Part shown: in pieces, positions 1 to 5,243 of the stretch
Layout of the letters: the number at the start of each line of letters is the position of its first letter
Position numbering within the stretch: the stretch's first letter is position 1
Origin: Acidimicrobiales bacterium
GTDB taxonomy: Bacteria; Actinomycetota; Acidimicrobiia; Acidimicrobiales; VFJN01
Reading direction: 5' to 3'
DNA: 5,406 nucleotides
Assembly: GCA_016936035.1 (NCBI GenBank)
Contig: JAFGPU010000494.1
Span: 1 to 5,406, forward strand
Position numbers and translations under genes: made by a program
Notes under the pieces: model-generated
Seen by the model: only the letters and a program-made list of their open reading frames with translations
Database searches by the model: none
Told to the model about the DNA's origin: nothing

Positions 1-1
1 G

Positions 2-775
2 CCCCGCCGCCGCCACACCGGCCTGGTCGTCGCCGGTGGGCTCGCCGCCGTCGCCCTCGTGCTCACCGGTCTCGCAGTGATGACGGACGAGACCCCGGGG
101 CCGTCCGGGGGCACCGACCGGCAGGCGCCGACCGACGGCGCTGCGGGCGGTGACGCCGACGCCGCCGGCGCCGACGGGAGCGCCGAACACGTGACGGAGG
201 GATCGCCCGACGAGTCGGTCACCGATGCGGCGTCACCCGCGCTCGTGACCGCCGGGCCGCCGGGAGGCGGCTTCGCCGTGGACATCCCCGGGTCGTGGTC
301 GGCCGGCTACCCGGATGCGGGTGCTGCACCGTTGGTCGACCAGATGCTCACCCCCGCCCAGCGCGCGGAGCCCGGAGCCGCCGGGCAGATCGAGCAGGTC
401 GAGGCGGCGCTCGTCACCCCGGAGACCCGCATGTTGGCCCTCGACCCCGACGCATGGACCGGGTTGCGTCCGCCCGACATGCTGGTCGTCGACCGGGTGG
501 TCGGCCTCGACCCCGGAACGATGGACGTCGGCGAGATGGCCGACCTGATCAAGACCCCCGGCGGGGGCGTCACGCTCGGGGCCGAGGGGCGCCTGACCGG
601 CGCCAGCGGCGACGTCGCCTGGTTCGAGGTCGAGCTCGTCGGGTTCGACTTCTCGGGCGTCCGCTACGTGGCCACCGGCCCCGACTCCGTGTGGCTGATC
701 ACCTACTGGAGCGACGACCTGGCGACCGCTCGCCCGGCGGCCGACGCCATCCTCGCCAGCTTCGCCCCCGCGTGA
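2..775 (+). CDS. Membrane-anchored extracytoplasmic protein of unknown function (5' end outside window)
   Basis: The frame is open from the window edge to a TGA at 773-775, so the gene starts upstream. What is visible begins with a positively charged PRRRH stretch, then about 21 hydrophobic residues (nt 20-82, rich in Ala, Val, Leu and Gly): an N-in membrane anchor or uncleaved signal. No lipobox cysteine follows it. Next comes a roughly 60-residue linker rich in Gly, Ala, Asp and Thr (nt 86-265), typical of an extracytoplasmic spacer. A folded domain of about 165 residues starts at GGFAVDIPGSW (nt 266-298) and ends with VWLITYWSDD and AADAILASFAPA. The 'F-x-V-x-I-P-x-x-W' start and '...AILASF' end recall Mog1/PsbP-like or LpqN-type secreted domains, but this is only a pattern resemblance. 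Function is unknown. A GTG at 59 would be an in-frame start but would cut through the hydrophobic segment, so I reject it. The gene converges on the DJ-1 gene, with 26 bp between the stops. Confidence 0.82.
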   Translation, partial: PRRRHTGLVVAGGLAAVALVLTGLAVMTDETPGPSGGTDRQAPTDGAAGGDADAAGADGSAEHVTEGSPDESVTDAASPALVTAGPPGGGFAVDIPGSWSAGYPDAGAAPLVDQMLTPAQRAEPGAAGQIEQVEAALVTPETRMLALDPDAWTGLRPPDMLVVDRVVGLDPGTMDVGEMADLIKTPGGGVTLGAEGRLTGASGDVAWFEVELVGFDFSGVRYVATGPDSVWLITYWSDDLATARPAADAILASFAPA

Positions 776-801
776 GATCTCGCGGCGGGCGAGGGCGTCG
801 A

Positions 802-1425
802 TCAGCTGAGGCCCGCATGGTGCGCCGCGACGCCGTCGGGGTGCCAGTCGTCGTCGATCTGGCGTGCCGTCCGTTCGGCCAGCTCGCGCCCGGCGAGGCG
901 GTCGACGAGGTGGAGCGCCATGGCGATGCCCGAGCTGAGGCCCGCGGCGGTGACCACGTCATCGGCGTCGACCCAGCGGACCCCGCGCACCGCGCGGTCG
1001 GCGCCGAGCCGCCGGGCGAGGAGGTCGACGTCCTCCCAGTGCGTCGTCCACTCCCGGCCGTCGAGCAGGCCGGCGGCCGCCAGCAGGAAGGCCCCGGTGC
1101 ACACGCTGGCGGTGAGCCCTGACGCGGCGGCGAGGTGGTCGATGGCGGCCACGAGGTCGTCGTCGCCGGTCGCGGCGTCGACGTCGATCGTGCCGGGCAC
1201 GATCAGCACGTCGAGCGGGCCGCAGTCGGCGATGCCCGCCTGCGGCGCCAGCCCGAGGCCGCCGTAGGCGACGACCGGCTCGCCGGTGCGGCTGACGGTG
1301 ATCACCTCGAACGGGGCCGCGAGGCCGTCGCGGGCCGCGAGCCGCGAGGCCGTGAGGAACACCTCGTAGGGACCGCCGGCGTCGAGCAGGTCGACACCGT
1401 CGAACAGGAACACCCCGACACGCAT
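802..1425 (-). CDS. DJ-1/PfpI family protein, isonitrile hydratase-like
   Basis: This 207-residue protein is a single class-I glutamine-amidotransferase-like (DJ-1/PfpI) domain. It opens with the first beta strand MRVGVFLFDGVDLLD and GGPYEVF (residues 17-23). The nucleophile elbow is SVCTGAFLLAAAGLLDG, with Cys109 as predicted nucleophile and Thr110 next to it, followed by TTHWEDVD and a C-terminal SSGIAMALHLVDRLAG helix. Asp15, Cys109 and Thr110 align by eye with the Asp/Cys/Thr set known to matter in Pseudomonas isonitrile hydratase (isocyanide to N-formamide). The same fold also forms the sensor half of GlxA/FtrA-type AraC regulators, but there is no helix-turn-helix here: the protein stops after the domain and the neighbouring gene converges on it. 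The substrate is not deducible; a protease, glyoxalase or stress role is also possible. The ATG start is supported by a GGAAAG Shine-Dalgarno on the - strand and by its position at the first beta strand. The gene is divergent from murB. Confidence 0.9.
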   Translation of the reverse strand: MRVGVFLFDGVDLLDAGGPYEVFLTASRLAARDGLAAPFEVITVSRTGEPVVAYGGLGLAPQAGIADCGPLDVLIVPGTIDVDAATGDDDLVAAIDHLAAASGLTASVCTGAFLLAAAGLLDGREWTTHWEDVDLLARRLGADRAVRGVRWVDADDVVTAAGLSSGIAMALHLVDRLAGRELAERTARQIDDDWHPDGVAAHHAGLS

Positions 1426-1432
1426 GGCGTCA

Positions 1433-1438
1433 CTTTCC
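1433..1438 (-). promoter_or_regulatory. Shine-Dalgarno of the DJ-1/PfpI gene
   Basis: Read on the - strand this is GGAAAG, 7 nt before the ATG at 1425-1423. It is a partial match to the anti-SD complement and fixes the start of the DJ-1 gene. Confidence 0.5.
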
Positions 1439-1481
1439 GCTGGGGGCCGCGCCGACGCAAGGACATCGATCGCACGGATCC

Positions 1482-1495
1482 TGCCAACGTCGGCA
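1482..1495. promoter_or_regulatory. Near-palindromic candidate operator between the DJ-1 gene and murB
   Basis: TGCCAACGTCGGCA is symmetric at 12 of 14 positions around a central ACGT. It lies in the 128-bp divergent intergenic region, about 57 bp from the DJ-1 start and 47 bp upstream of the putative murB -10 box. Such a site could bind a dimeric regulator, but GC-rich DNA gives short palindromes by chance and no binding protein can be named. Confidence 0.2.
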
Positions 1496-1541
1496 CCGGG
1501 GTGTCACCAGGCCGTGCGGTGCGCCGGCGGTGCCCGGCTCG

Positions 1542-1547
1542 TACGCT
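1542..1547 (+). promoter_or_regulatory. Putative murB -10 box (leaderless transcript)
   Basis: TACGCT fits the actinobacterial TANNNT -10 consensus and ends 6 nt before the GTG at 1554. A transcript starting there would have essentially no 5' leader. That agrees with the absence of any Shine-Dalgarno before this GTG. No convincing -35 box is seen. Confidence 0.45.
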
Positions 1548-1553
1548 TCGCCC

Positions 1554-2588
1554 GTGCCCGTGCGTTCCGACGTCGTCCTCGCCGACCTCACCACCCTGCG
1601 CCTCGGCGGCCCCGCCCGCCGGTTCGTCGAGGTCACCACGCAGGACGACCTCGTCGACGCGGTGCGCTCGGGGGACGCCGCCGGCGAGCCGCTGCTGGTG
1701 GTGGCCGGGGGAAGCAACCTCGTCGTGGCCGACGACGGCTTCGACGGCACGGTCGTGCGCGTGGCAACGCGGGGCGTGACGGTGCAGGCGCAGGACACGT
1801 GCGGCGGGGCCGCGGTCACCGTCGCCGCGGGCGAGCCGTGGGACGACCTGGTGGCCTTGGCGGTCGCGGAGGGCTGGTCGGGCATCGAGGCCCTGTCGGG
1901 CATCCCCGGTTCGACCGGCGCGACCCCGATCCAGAACGTCGGGGCCTACGGGCAGGAGGTCGCCGAGACGATCGTCCGGCTGCGGGCGTGGGACCGGCGG
2001 CAGTGCGAGGTGCGCACGTTCTTCGCGTCGGACTGCGGCTTCGGCTACCGGACCAGCGCGTTCAAGGGACACGACCGCTACGTCGTCCTCGACGTCACCT
2101 TCCAGTTTCCCCTGGGTGCCGGCGGCGGGCCGGTGCGCTACGCCGAGCTGGCGCGCCACCTCGGGGTCGCCCCCGGCGCGACGGCTCCGGCGTCCGAGGT
2201 GCGCGACGCGGTGCTCGCCCTGCGCCGGCGCAAGGGCATGGTGCTCGACGCCGGCGATCACGACACGTGGAGCGCCGGGTCCTTCTTCACCAACCCGGTG
2301 CTCGACCCCGCCGAGCTGCCGGACGGCGCGCCCGCCTGGCCCCAGCCCGACGGGCGGGTCAAGACCAGTGCCGCGTGGCTGATCGACCGGGCGGGCTTCG
2401 GCAAGGGTCATCCCGGTCCGGGAGGGCGTGTCTCGCTGTCCACCAGGCACCCGCTGGCGCTGACCAACCGCGGCGGCGGCACCACCGACGACCTGCTGGC
2501 CCTGGCGCGCGAGGTGCGCGACGGGGTGCGGGCACGCTTCGGGGTCGAGTTGGTCAACGAGCCCACCCTGGTGGGCTGCAGCCTCTGA
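1554..2588 (+). CDS. murB: UDP-N-acetylenolpyruvoylglucosamine reductase (MurB)
   Basis: MurB is the cytoplasmic FAD/NADPH enzyme that reduces UDP-GlcNAc-enolpyruvate to UDP-MurNAc in peptidoglycan synthesis. From the GTG at 1554 the protein has 344 residues, normal for the family. The FAD-binding domain carries TTLRLGGPA (residues 13-21), the GGSNLVV phosphate-binding loop (52-58) and the hallmark SGIPGSTGATPIQNVGAYG (115-133). YRTSAFKG (165-172) supplies the conserved Tyr and Arg. The C-terminal MurB domain has AGSFFTNP, whose Ser243 is the predicted proton donor, then WLIDRAGFGKG and a closing NEPTLVG with the conserved Glu336. All key residues are present, so it should be active. I chose GTG 1554 because a -10 box precedes it by 6 nt; GTG 1530 and GTG 1560 are in-frame alternatives. 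The usual dcw neighbours (murC, ftsQ) are absent, and murB stands alone as in some other Actinobacteria. The Mut7-C gene follows 33 bp later on the same strand. Confidence 0.97.
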   Translation: MPVRSDVVLADLTTLRLGGPARRFVEVTTQDDLVDAVRSGDAAGEPLLVVAGGSNLVVADDGFDGTVVRVATRGVTVQAQDTCGGAAVTVAAGEPWDDLVALAVAEGWSGIEALSGIPGSTGATPIQNVGAYGQEVAETIVRLRAWDRRQCEVRTFFASDCGFGYRTSAFKGHDRYVVLDVTFQFPLGAGGGPVRYAELARHLGVAPGATAPASEVRDAVLALRRRKGMVLDAGDHDTWSAGSFFTNPVLDPAELPDGAPAWPQPDGRVKTSAAWLIDRAGFGKGHPGPGGRVSLSTRHPLALTNRGGGTTDDLLALAREVRDGVRARFGVELVNEPTLVGCSL

Positions 2589-2608
2589 CCTGCACCCGGT
2601 CGCCGTGG

Positions 2609-2614
2609 CACGAT
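2609..2614 (+). promoter_or_regulatory. Putative -10 box of the Mut7-C gene
   Basis: CACGAT is a weak variant of TANNNT and ends 7 nt before the GTG at 2622, the same geometry seen before murB. No Shine-Dalgarno lies in the 33-bp murB/Mut7-C gap. The gene may therefore have its own leaderless promoter, although read-through from murB is equally possible. Confidence 0.3.
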
Positions 2615-2621
2615 CGTCGCG

Positions 2622-3368
2622 GTGACCGGGCACGTCGAGGTCCGCGCGTACGCCGAGCTCAACGACTTCCTCGCGCCCGGTGAGCGGGGTGTCACGGTGC
2701 GGCGGCCGTTCCGCCCGCACCAGACCGTCAAGGACGTGATCGAGGCGGCCGGCATCCCCCACACCGAGGTCGACCTCATCGTCGTCGCCGGCGAACCGGT
2801 CGACTTCGGCCACCGCCCCGAGGCGGGCGACCGCATCGCCGTGTACCCGGTGTTCGAGACCCTCGACATCGGGCCGATCTCCCGGCTGCGGCCCGAGCCG
2901 CTCCGCGAGCCCCGCTTCGTGGTCGACGTCCACCTCGGGCGCCTGGCCCGCCTGCTGCGACTCGTGGGCTTCGACGTTCGCTGGTCGAACGACCTCGACG
3001 ATGACGCCCTCGCCGCCATCGGCCAGGCCGAGCACCGCATCGTGCTCACCCGCGACCGGGGCCTGCTCAAGCGGCGCCAGGTGACGCACGGCCTGTACGT
3101 CCGGTCCGAGCGGCCGGTCGACCAGGTCGTCGACGTGCTGCGCCGTCTCGACCTCGCCGCCCGCGTGGCCCCGTTCACGCGCTGCCTGCGGTGCGGCGGC
3201 ACGCTGGTCCCGGTGACGAAGGCCGAGGTGTGGGACCAGCTACTTCCCCTCACCCGCCGGCACCACCACCAGTTCCGACGGTGCAGCGCCTGCGGCCAGG
3301 TCTACTGGCGAGGCTCGCACCACGCCGAGCTGGTCGAGGTGGTGGAGCGGATCCGGCGGTCCCTCTGA
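2622..3368 (+). CDS. Ubiquitin-fold / Mut7-C RNase (PIN-like) / zinc-ribbon protein
   Basis: This 248-residue protein has the architecture known as Mut7-C ubiquitin plus Mut7-C RNase. Residues 4-80 (VEVRAYAELNDFL to RIAVYPVFE) form a ThiS/MoaD-like beta-grasp domain without the C-terminal Gly-Gly used for conjugation or sulfur transfer. Residues 97-180 form a PIN-like nuclease fold with RFVVDVHLGRLARLLRLVGFD (Asp102), DLDDDAL (acidic cluster 124-128) and IVLTRDRGLLKR (Asp145), the expected acidic metal-binding residues. The tail is a treble-clef-like zinc ribbon with two CxxC pairs, Cys188/Cys191 and Cys221/Cys224, followed by VYWRGSHH, the family's W-x-G-x-H signature. It is probably a cytoplasmic ribonuclease; the substrate and the role of the ubiquitin-like domain are unknown. 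The GTG start lies directly before the first beta strand. The overlap with a conserved domain layout makes family membership secure, but the activity is inferred. Confidence 0.92.
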   Translation: MTGHVEVRAYAELNDFLAPGERGVTVRRPFRPHQTVKDVIEAAGIPHTEVDLIVVAGEPVDFGHRPEAGDRIAVYPVFETLDIGPISRLRPEPLREPRFVVDVHLGRLARLLRLVGFDVRWSNDLDDDALAAIGQAEHRIVLTRDRGLLKRRQVTHGLYVRSERPVDQVVDVLRRLDLAARVAPFTRCLRCGGTLVPVTKAEVWDQLLPLTRRHHHQFRRCSACGQVYWRGSHHAELVEVVERIRRSL

Positions 3369-3416
3369 CCGGGGCCCGGGGAGCGCGGGGGCCTCCGTCA
3401 CATCCGGCGGCCCCGG
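3369..3416 (+). terminator. GC-rich dyad after the Mut7-C gene, possible terminator
   Basis: Directly after the TGA, CCGGGGCC (3369-3376) is complementary to GGCCCCGG (3409-3416), a perfect 8-bp stem. The 32-nt loop can itself pair GGAG (3380-3383) with CTCC (3393-3396). No T-tract follows. High-GC actinobacteria often use hairpins without U-tails, but the long loop makes this uncertain. The dyad also overlaps the region upstream of the sigma gene. Confidence 0.3.
3396..3402 (+). promoter_or_regulatory. CGTCACA element, possible -35 box of the ECF sigma gene
   Basis: CGTCACA differs by one base from TGTCACA, the -35 motif reported for ECF41 sigma factors. Sixteen bases downstream is TGTC (3419-3422), one base from the reported CGTC -10. 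A start point near 3430 would leave about 30 nt of leader before the ATG at 3459. Both boxes are imperfect, so autoregulation is only a hypothesis. Confidence 0.25.
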
Positions 3417-3418
3417 GT

Positions 3419-3434
3419 TGTCATCGTCGTGACA
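3419..3434. promoter_or_regulatory. TGTCA-N6-TGACA inverted repeat upstream of the ECF sigma gene
   Basis: TGTCATCGTCGTGACA is a perfect 5-bp inverted repeat with a 6-bp spacer, 24 bp before the ATG at 3459 and upstream of the Shine-Dalgarno. Its size and symmetry suit a dimeric repressor. It overlaps the possible ECF-type -10 region. Confidence 0.35.
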
Positions 3435-3445
3435 GGACAGGAGCG

Positions 3446-3450
3446 AGGAG
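3446..3450 (+). promoter_or_regulatory. Shine-Dalgarno of the ECF sigma gene
   Basis: AGGAG lies 8 nt before the ATG at 3459, within a purine-rich run. It decides the start in favour of this ATG over the in-frame GTG at 3429, which has no comparable ribosome binding site. Confidence 0.7.
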
Positions 3451-3458
3451 TGGGACCG

Positions 3459-4343
3459 ATGGACGATGACACCTGGCTGAGCGAGCGGTTCGAGGACCAT
3501 CGCTCGCACCTGCGCGCGGTCGCCTACCGGATGCTGGGCTCGACCGCCGAGGCCGACGACGCCGTGCAGGAGGCGTGGCTGCGCGTCAGCCGCGGTGGGG
3601 CCGACGGGGTCGACAACCTCGGCGGCTGGCTGACCACGGTGGTGAGCCGCGTGTGCCTCAACGTGCTGCGCTCCCGCAGCGCACGCCGTGAAGAGCCGCT
3701 GTCGATCCACGTGCCGGACCCGGTGGTGGAGCTCGAGGACCACAGGAACCCCGAGCGCGAGACGCTGCTCGCCGACTCCGTGGGCGTCGCCCTGTTGGTC
3801 GTCCTGGACGCCATGTCACCGGCCGAGCGACTGGCGTTCGTCCTGCACGACCTGTTCGCCCTGCCGTTCGACGAGATCGCAGAGGTGCTCGGGCGCTCAC
3901 CGGAAGCGACCCGACAGCTCGCCAGCCGGGCCCGGCGCCGGGTGCAGGGAGAGGCGCCGATGCCCGACACCGACCTCGCTCGCCAGCGCCAGGTGGTCGA
4001 TGCCTTCTTCGCCGCCGCCCGCGACGGCGACTTCGACGCGCTGCTCGCGGTCCTCGACCCCGACGTGGTGGCTCGCAGCGACGGCGGCACCGTCCGCGCT
4101 GCGCTCTCCAGCGTCGTTCGTGGACCCGCTGCGGTGGCGTCCCGCGCCATCACGTACGCCAACCCCGAGGCGGTGCTCGTGCCGGCGACCGTCAACGGCG
4201 GCGCCGGCGTCGTCGTGCAGGTGGCCGGGAAGGCGGTGTCGGTCATGGCCTTCACGGTCAGCGCCGGGCGGATCGTCGAGATCGACTCGCTCGTCGATCC
4301 CGACCGTGTCGCGCGCCTCGGCCTCGACGACGGCGACCGGTAG
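3459..4343 (+). CDS. ECF sigma factor with C-terminal SnoaL-like domain (ECF41/ECF56, SigJ type)
   Basis: This 294-residue protein is a sigma-70 factor of the extracytoplasmic-function class. Region 2 spans about residues 8-75, with HLRAVAYRMLGS, EADDAVQEAWLR and GGWLTTVVSRVCLNVLRS. The inter-domain linker contains HVPDP (84-88), the place where ECF41 factors carry WLPEP. Region 4 (about 110-163) contains the helix-turn-helix PFDEIAEVLGRSPEATRQLASRARRRV. Residues 172-290 form a SnoaL/NTF2-like extension with VVDAFFAAARDGDFDALLAVLDPDVV, RSDGG (206-210) and closing SLVDPDRVARL; the last two correspond to the DGGGK and NPDKL signatures of ECF41 and are here degenerate. In that group the extension sits on the sigma core and controls activity in place of a separate anti-sigma factor, and none is seen here. 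The typical COE (carboxymuconolactone decarboxylase, oxidoreductase or epimerase) partner is also missing from the window. Start chosen by the AGGAG. It converges on the next gene, with 4 bp between stops. Confidence 0.93.
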   Translation: MDDDTWLSERFEDHRSHLRAVAYRMLGSTAEADDAVQEAWLRVSRGGADGVDNLGGWLTTVVSRVCLNVLRSRSARREEPLSIHVPDPVVELEDHRNPERETLLADSVGVALLVVLDAMSPAERLAFVLHDLFALPFDEIAEVLGRSPEATRQLASRARRRVQGEAPMPDTDLARQRQVVDAFFAAARDGDFDALLAVLDPDVVARSDGGTVRAALSSVVRGPAAVASRAITYANPEAVLVPATVNGGAGVVVQVAGKAVSVMAFTVSAGRIVEIDSLVDPDRVARLGLDDGDR

Positions 4344-4347
4344 CGGC

Positions 4348-5130
4348 TCAGGCGCACCGGCGGGCGGCGAACGCAGGCAGCGACCCCAGGGCGGCGAAGC
4401 GCCCGTCCGCCATGGCCCCGTCGAGGCGCCGCCACACCCGGTGGGACGCCTGTCGGACCGCGTCAGGGCGCATGCCGAACCGGGCACCGACGGTCACGGC
4501 GGGGCGGTGGTTGCCGGCAGCGCGCTCGTCGAGGACGGCCAGCCACACCGCGGCATCCCTCGGCGACGCCACGGCCGCCAGTGCGGCATCGAGGTCGGCC
4601 GCCCAGTCGTGCTCCTCGGCCAGGCGCCCGAGCACGGCGAGCGTGGCGGCGGTCGCAGCGCCGGGATCGGTGACGGTGTCGGTGGCGGGAGCGGCGCTCG
4701 TGATCGCGTGCGCCTGCAGCCAGCCCAGCGCCTCGGCGGCGTCGCCGTCGCCCAGCTCGTCGAGCGAGTCGGCGAACGTCCCGACGAAGTCGTGGACCGC
4801 CCGGACGACACGGTGGTGCGCCCACGTCCACGGCGGCGCCCCACCCGGCCGCCACGCACCGGCGACGTCGGCGATGGCGAGCACCGCGTCGACGACCATG
4901 GCGTCGAGGTCCTCGGCCTCGTAGCGCACGCCGAGGCGACGCAGCTCGGCCCGGACCCGGGAACGGACCGGTACGTCGGCGGTCTCGCGCAGCTCCCAGA
5001 CGGCCGGCCCGTCGCCCGCCGCGATGCGTGCCATCAACCCGGCGACGGCGTCGCCGTCGGTCGGATCGGCGCACGAGCGCGGCGGGGGAGCGGGGGCGAC
5101 GGGGGCGACGGGGGCGGGAATGGTGTGCAT
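4348..5130 (-). CDS. Divergent sigma-70-like protein
   Basis: From ATG 5130 the protein has 260 residues. A Pro/Ala/Val-rich tail of about 20 residues comes first. A region-2-like helical block follows: LMARIAAGDGPAVWELRE, RSRVRAELRRLGVRYEAEDLDAMVVDAVLAIADVAGAW, then RPGGAPPWTWAHHRVVRAVHDFVG. The 'AEDLDAMVVDAVL' helix is where sigma factors have the '(D/E)DLVQEVFL' helix. A long Ala-rich linker follows. The C-terminal VTVGARFGMRPDAVRQASHRVWRRL reads as a region-4 helix-turn-helix. I therefore infer a lineage-restricted sigma-like regulator; a non-sigma DNA-binding protein is possible. I prefer ATG 5130 over the in-frame GTG at 5178 because the 15 extra codons after that GTG include TCA, CCA, CGT and GTA, unlike the GC-ending codons downstream; neither start has a clear Shine-Dalgarno. 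It is convergent with the ECF gene and divergent from the sigma-like gene beginning at 5244. Confidence 0.78.
   Translation of the reverse strand: MHTIPAPVAPVAPAPPPRSCADPTDGDAVAGLMARIAAGDGPAVWELRETADVPVRSRVRAELRRLGVRYEAEDLDAMVVDAVLAIADVAGAWRPGGAPPWTWAHHRVVRAVHDFVGTFADSLDELGDGDAAEALGWLQAHAITSAAPATDTVTDPGAATAATLAVLGRLAEEHDWAADLDAALAAVASPRDAAVWLAVLDERAAGNHRPAVTVGARFGMRPDAVRQASHRVWRRLDGAMADGRFAALGSLPAFAARRCA
5092..5116. repeat. 9-bp tandem repeat encoding Val-Ala-Pro
   Basis: GGGGGCGAC occurs twice in full and then as a partial third copy. On the - strand it encodes PVAPVAPAP in the N-terminal tail of the sigma-like protein. Such in-frame repeats vary in length by slippage; the tail is probably a flexible, unstructured segment. 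Confidence 0.7.
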
Positions 5131-5156
5131 GCCCGGTACGTCGCCGGACGCTGGAC

Positions 5157-5224
5157 GGTGTGACCGCCGCTCGTACACGTCGGCCCGGAGCGCGGCGATC
5201 GCGCCCGTGCGAAAACGTCACACC
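5157..5224. promoter_or_regulatory. GGTGTGAC-N52-GTCACACC inverted repeat in the divergent sigma-like promoter region
   Basis: GGTGTGAC (5157-5164) and GTCACACC (5217-5224) are perfect 8-bp inverted copies 52 bp apart, and both lie in the 113-bp gap between the two divergent sigma-like genes. Each copy reads GTCACACC toward one of the two starts (about 27 bp before ATG 5130 and 20 bp before GTG 5244). Symmetric placement suggests a shared regulator or paired -35 elements. No experimental support can be given. Confidence 0.4.
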
Positions 5225-5231
5225 TCGCCGT

Positions 5232-5237
5232 TACAAC
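5232..5237 (+). promoter_or_regulatory. Putative -10 box of the truncated 3' gene (leaderless)
   Basis: TACAAC ends 6 nt before the GTG at 5244, the same spacing as before murB. The stretch between the box and the start codon (ACGGCG) has no Shine-Dalgarno, which fits a leaderless start. The final C rather than T makes it a weaker -10 match. Confidence 0.35.
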
Positions 5238-5243
5238 ACGGCG

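Noticed and set aside
764..790. Imperfect hairpin around GAGATCTC between the first two convergent stops, considered as a bidirectional terminator
   Set aside because: The stem is short and interrupted by mismatches, has no T-tract and overlaps the end of a coding region.
295..1122. Long + strand open frame rich in Arg and Gly overlapping the first two genes
   Set aside because: Its composition (Arg/Gly/Ala/Pro-rich, no domain) is typical of an off-frame reading of GC-rich coding DNA, and it runs through the well-supported DJ-1 gene.
1302..3089. 595-codon - strand open frame antisense to murB and the Mut7-C gene
   Set aside because: It covers three well-supported genes, lacks any recognisable motif and has shadow-frame composition. 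Long antisense frames are expected at this GC content.
3396..3428. CGTCACA paired with the exact CGTC at 3425-3428 as a perfect ECF41-type promoter
   Set aside because: The spacer would be 22 nt, too long for the reported ECF41 spacing. Only the imperfect TGTC at 3419 has a suitable distance.
3429..3458. GTG 3429 as the start of the ECF sigma factor
   Set aside because: The ten extra residues lie before the normal family N-terminus, and AGGAG is ideally placed for ATG 3459. The extension would also cover the TGTCA-N6-TGACA palindrome.
4337..4360. CCGGT...ACCGG repeat at the convergent stops of the ECF and sigma-like genes, considered as a terminator
   Set aside because: Only 5-bp arms with a 14-nt loop, which is common by chance in this GC-rich DNA.
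3688..5163. 491-codon + strand open frame across the ECF sigma gene and the antisense of the sigma-like gene
   Set aside because: It is low-complexity Ser/Arg/Thr- then Gly/Val/Arg-rich sequence with no motif, overlapping two genes that have conserved domain patterns.
5131..5178. GTG 5178 as the start of the sigma-like - strand gene
   Set aside because: The added codons include several A- or T-ending ones unlike the rest of the gene, and the segment contains one arm of the inverted repeat. It cannot be excluded without RNA or proteomic data.
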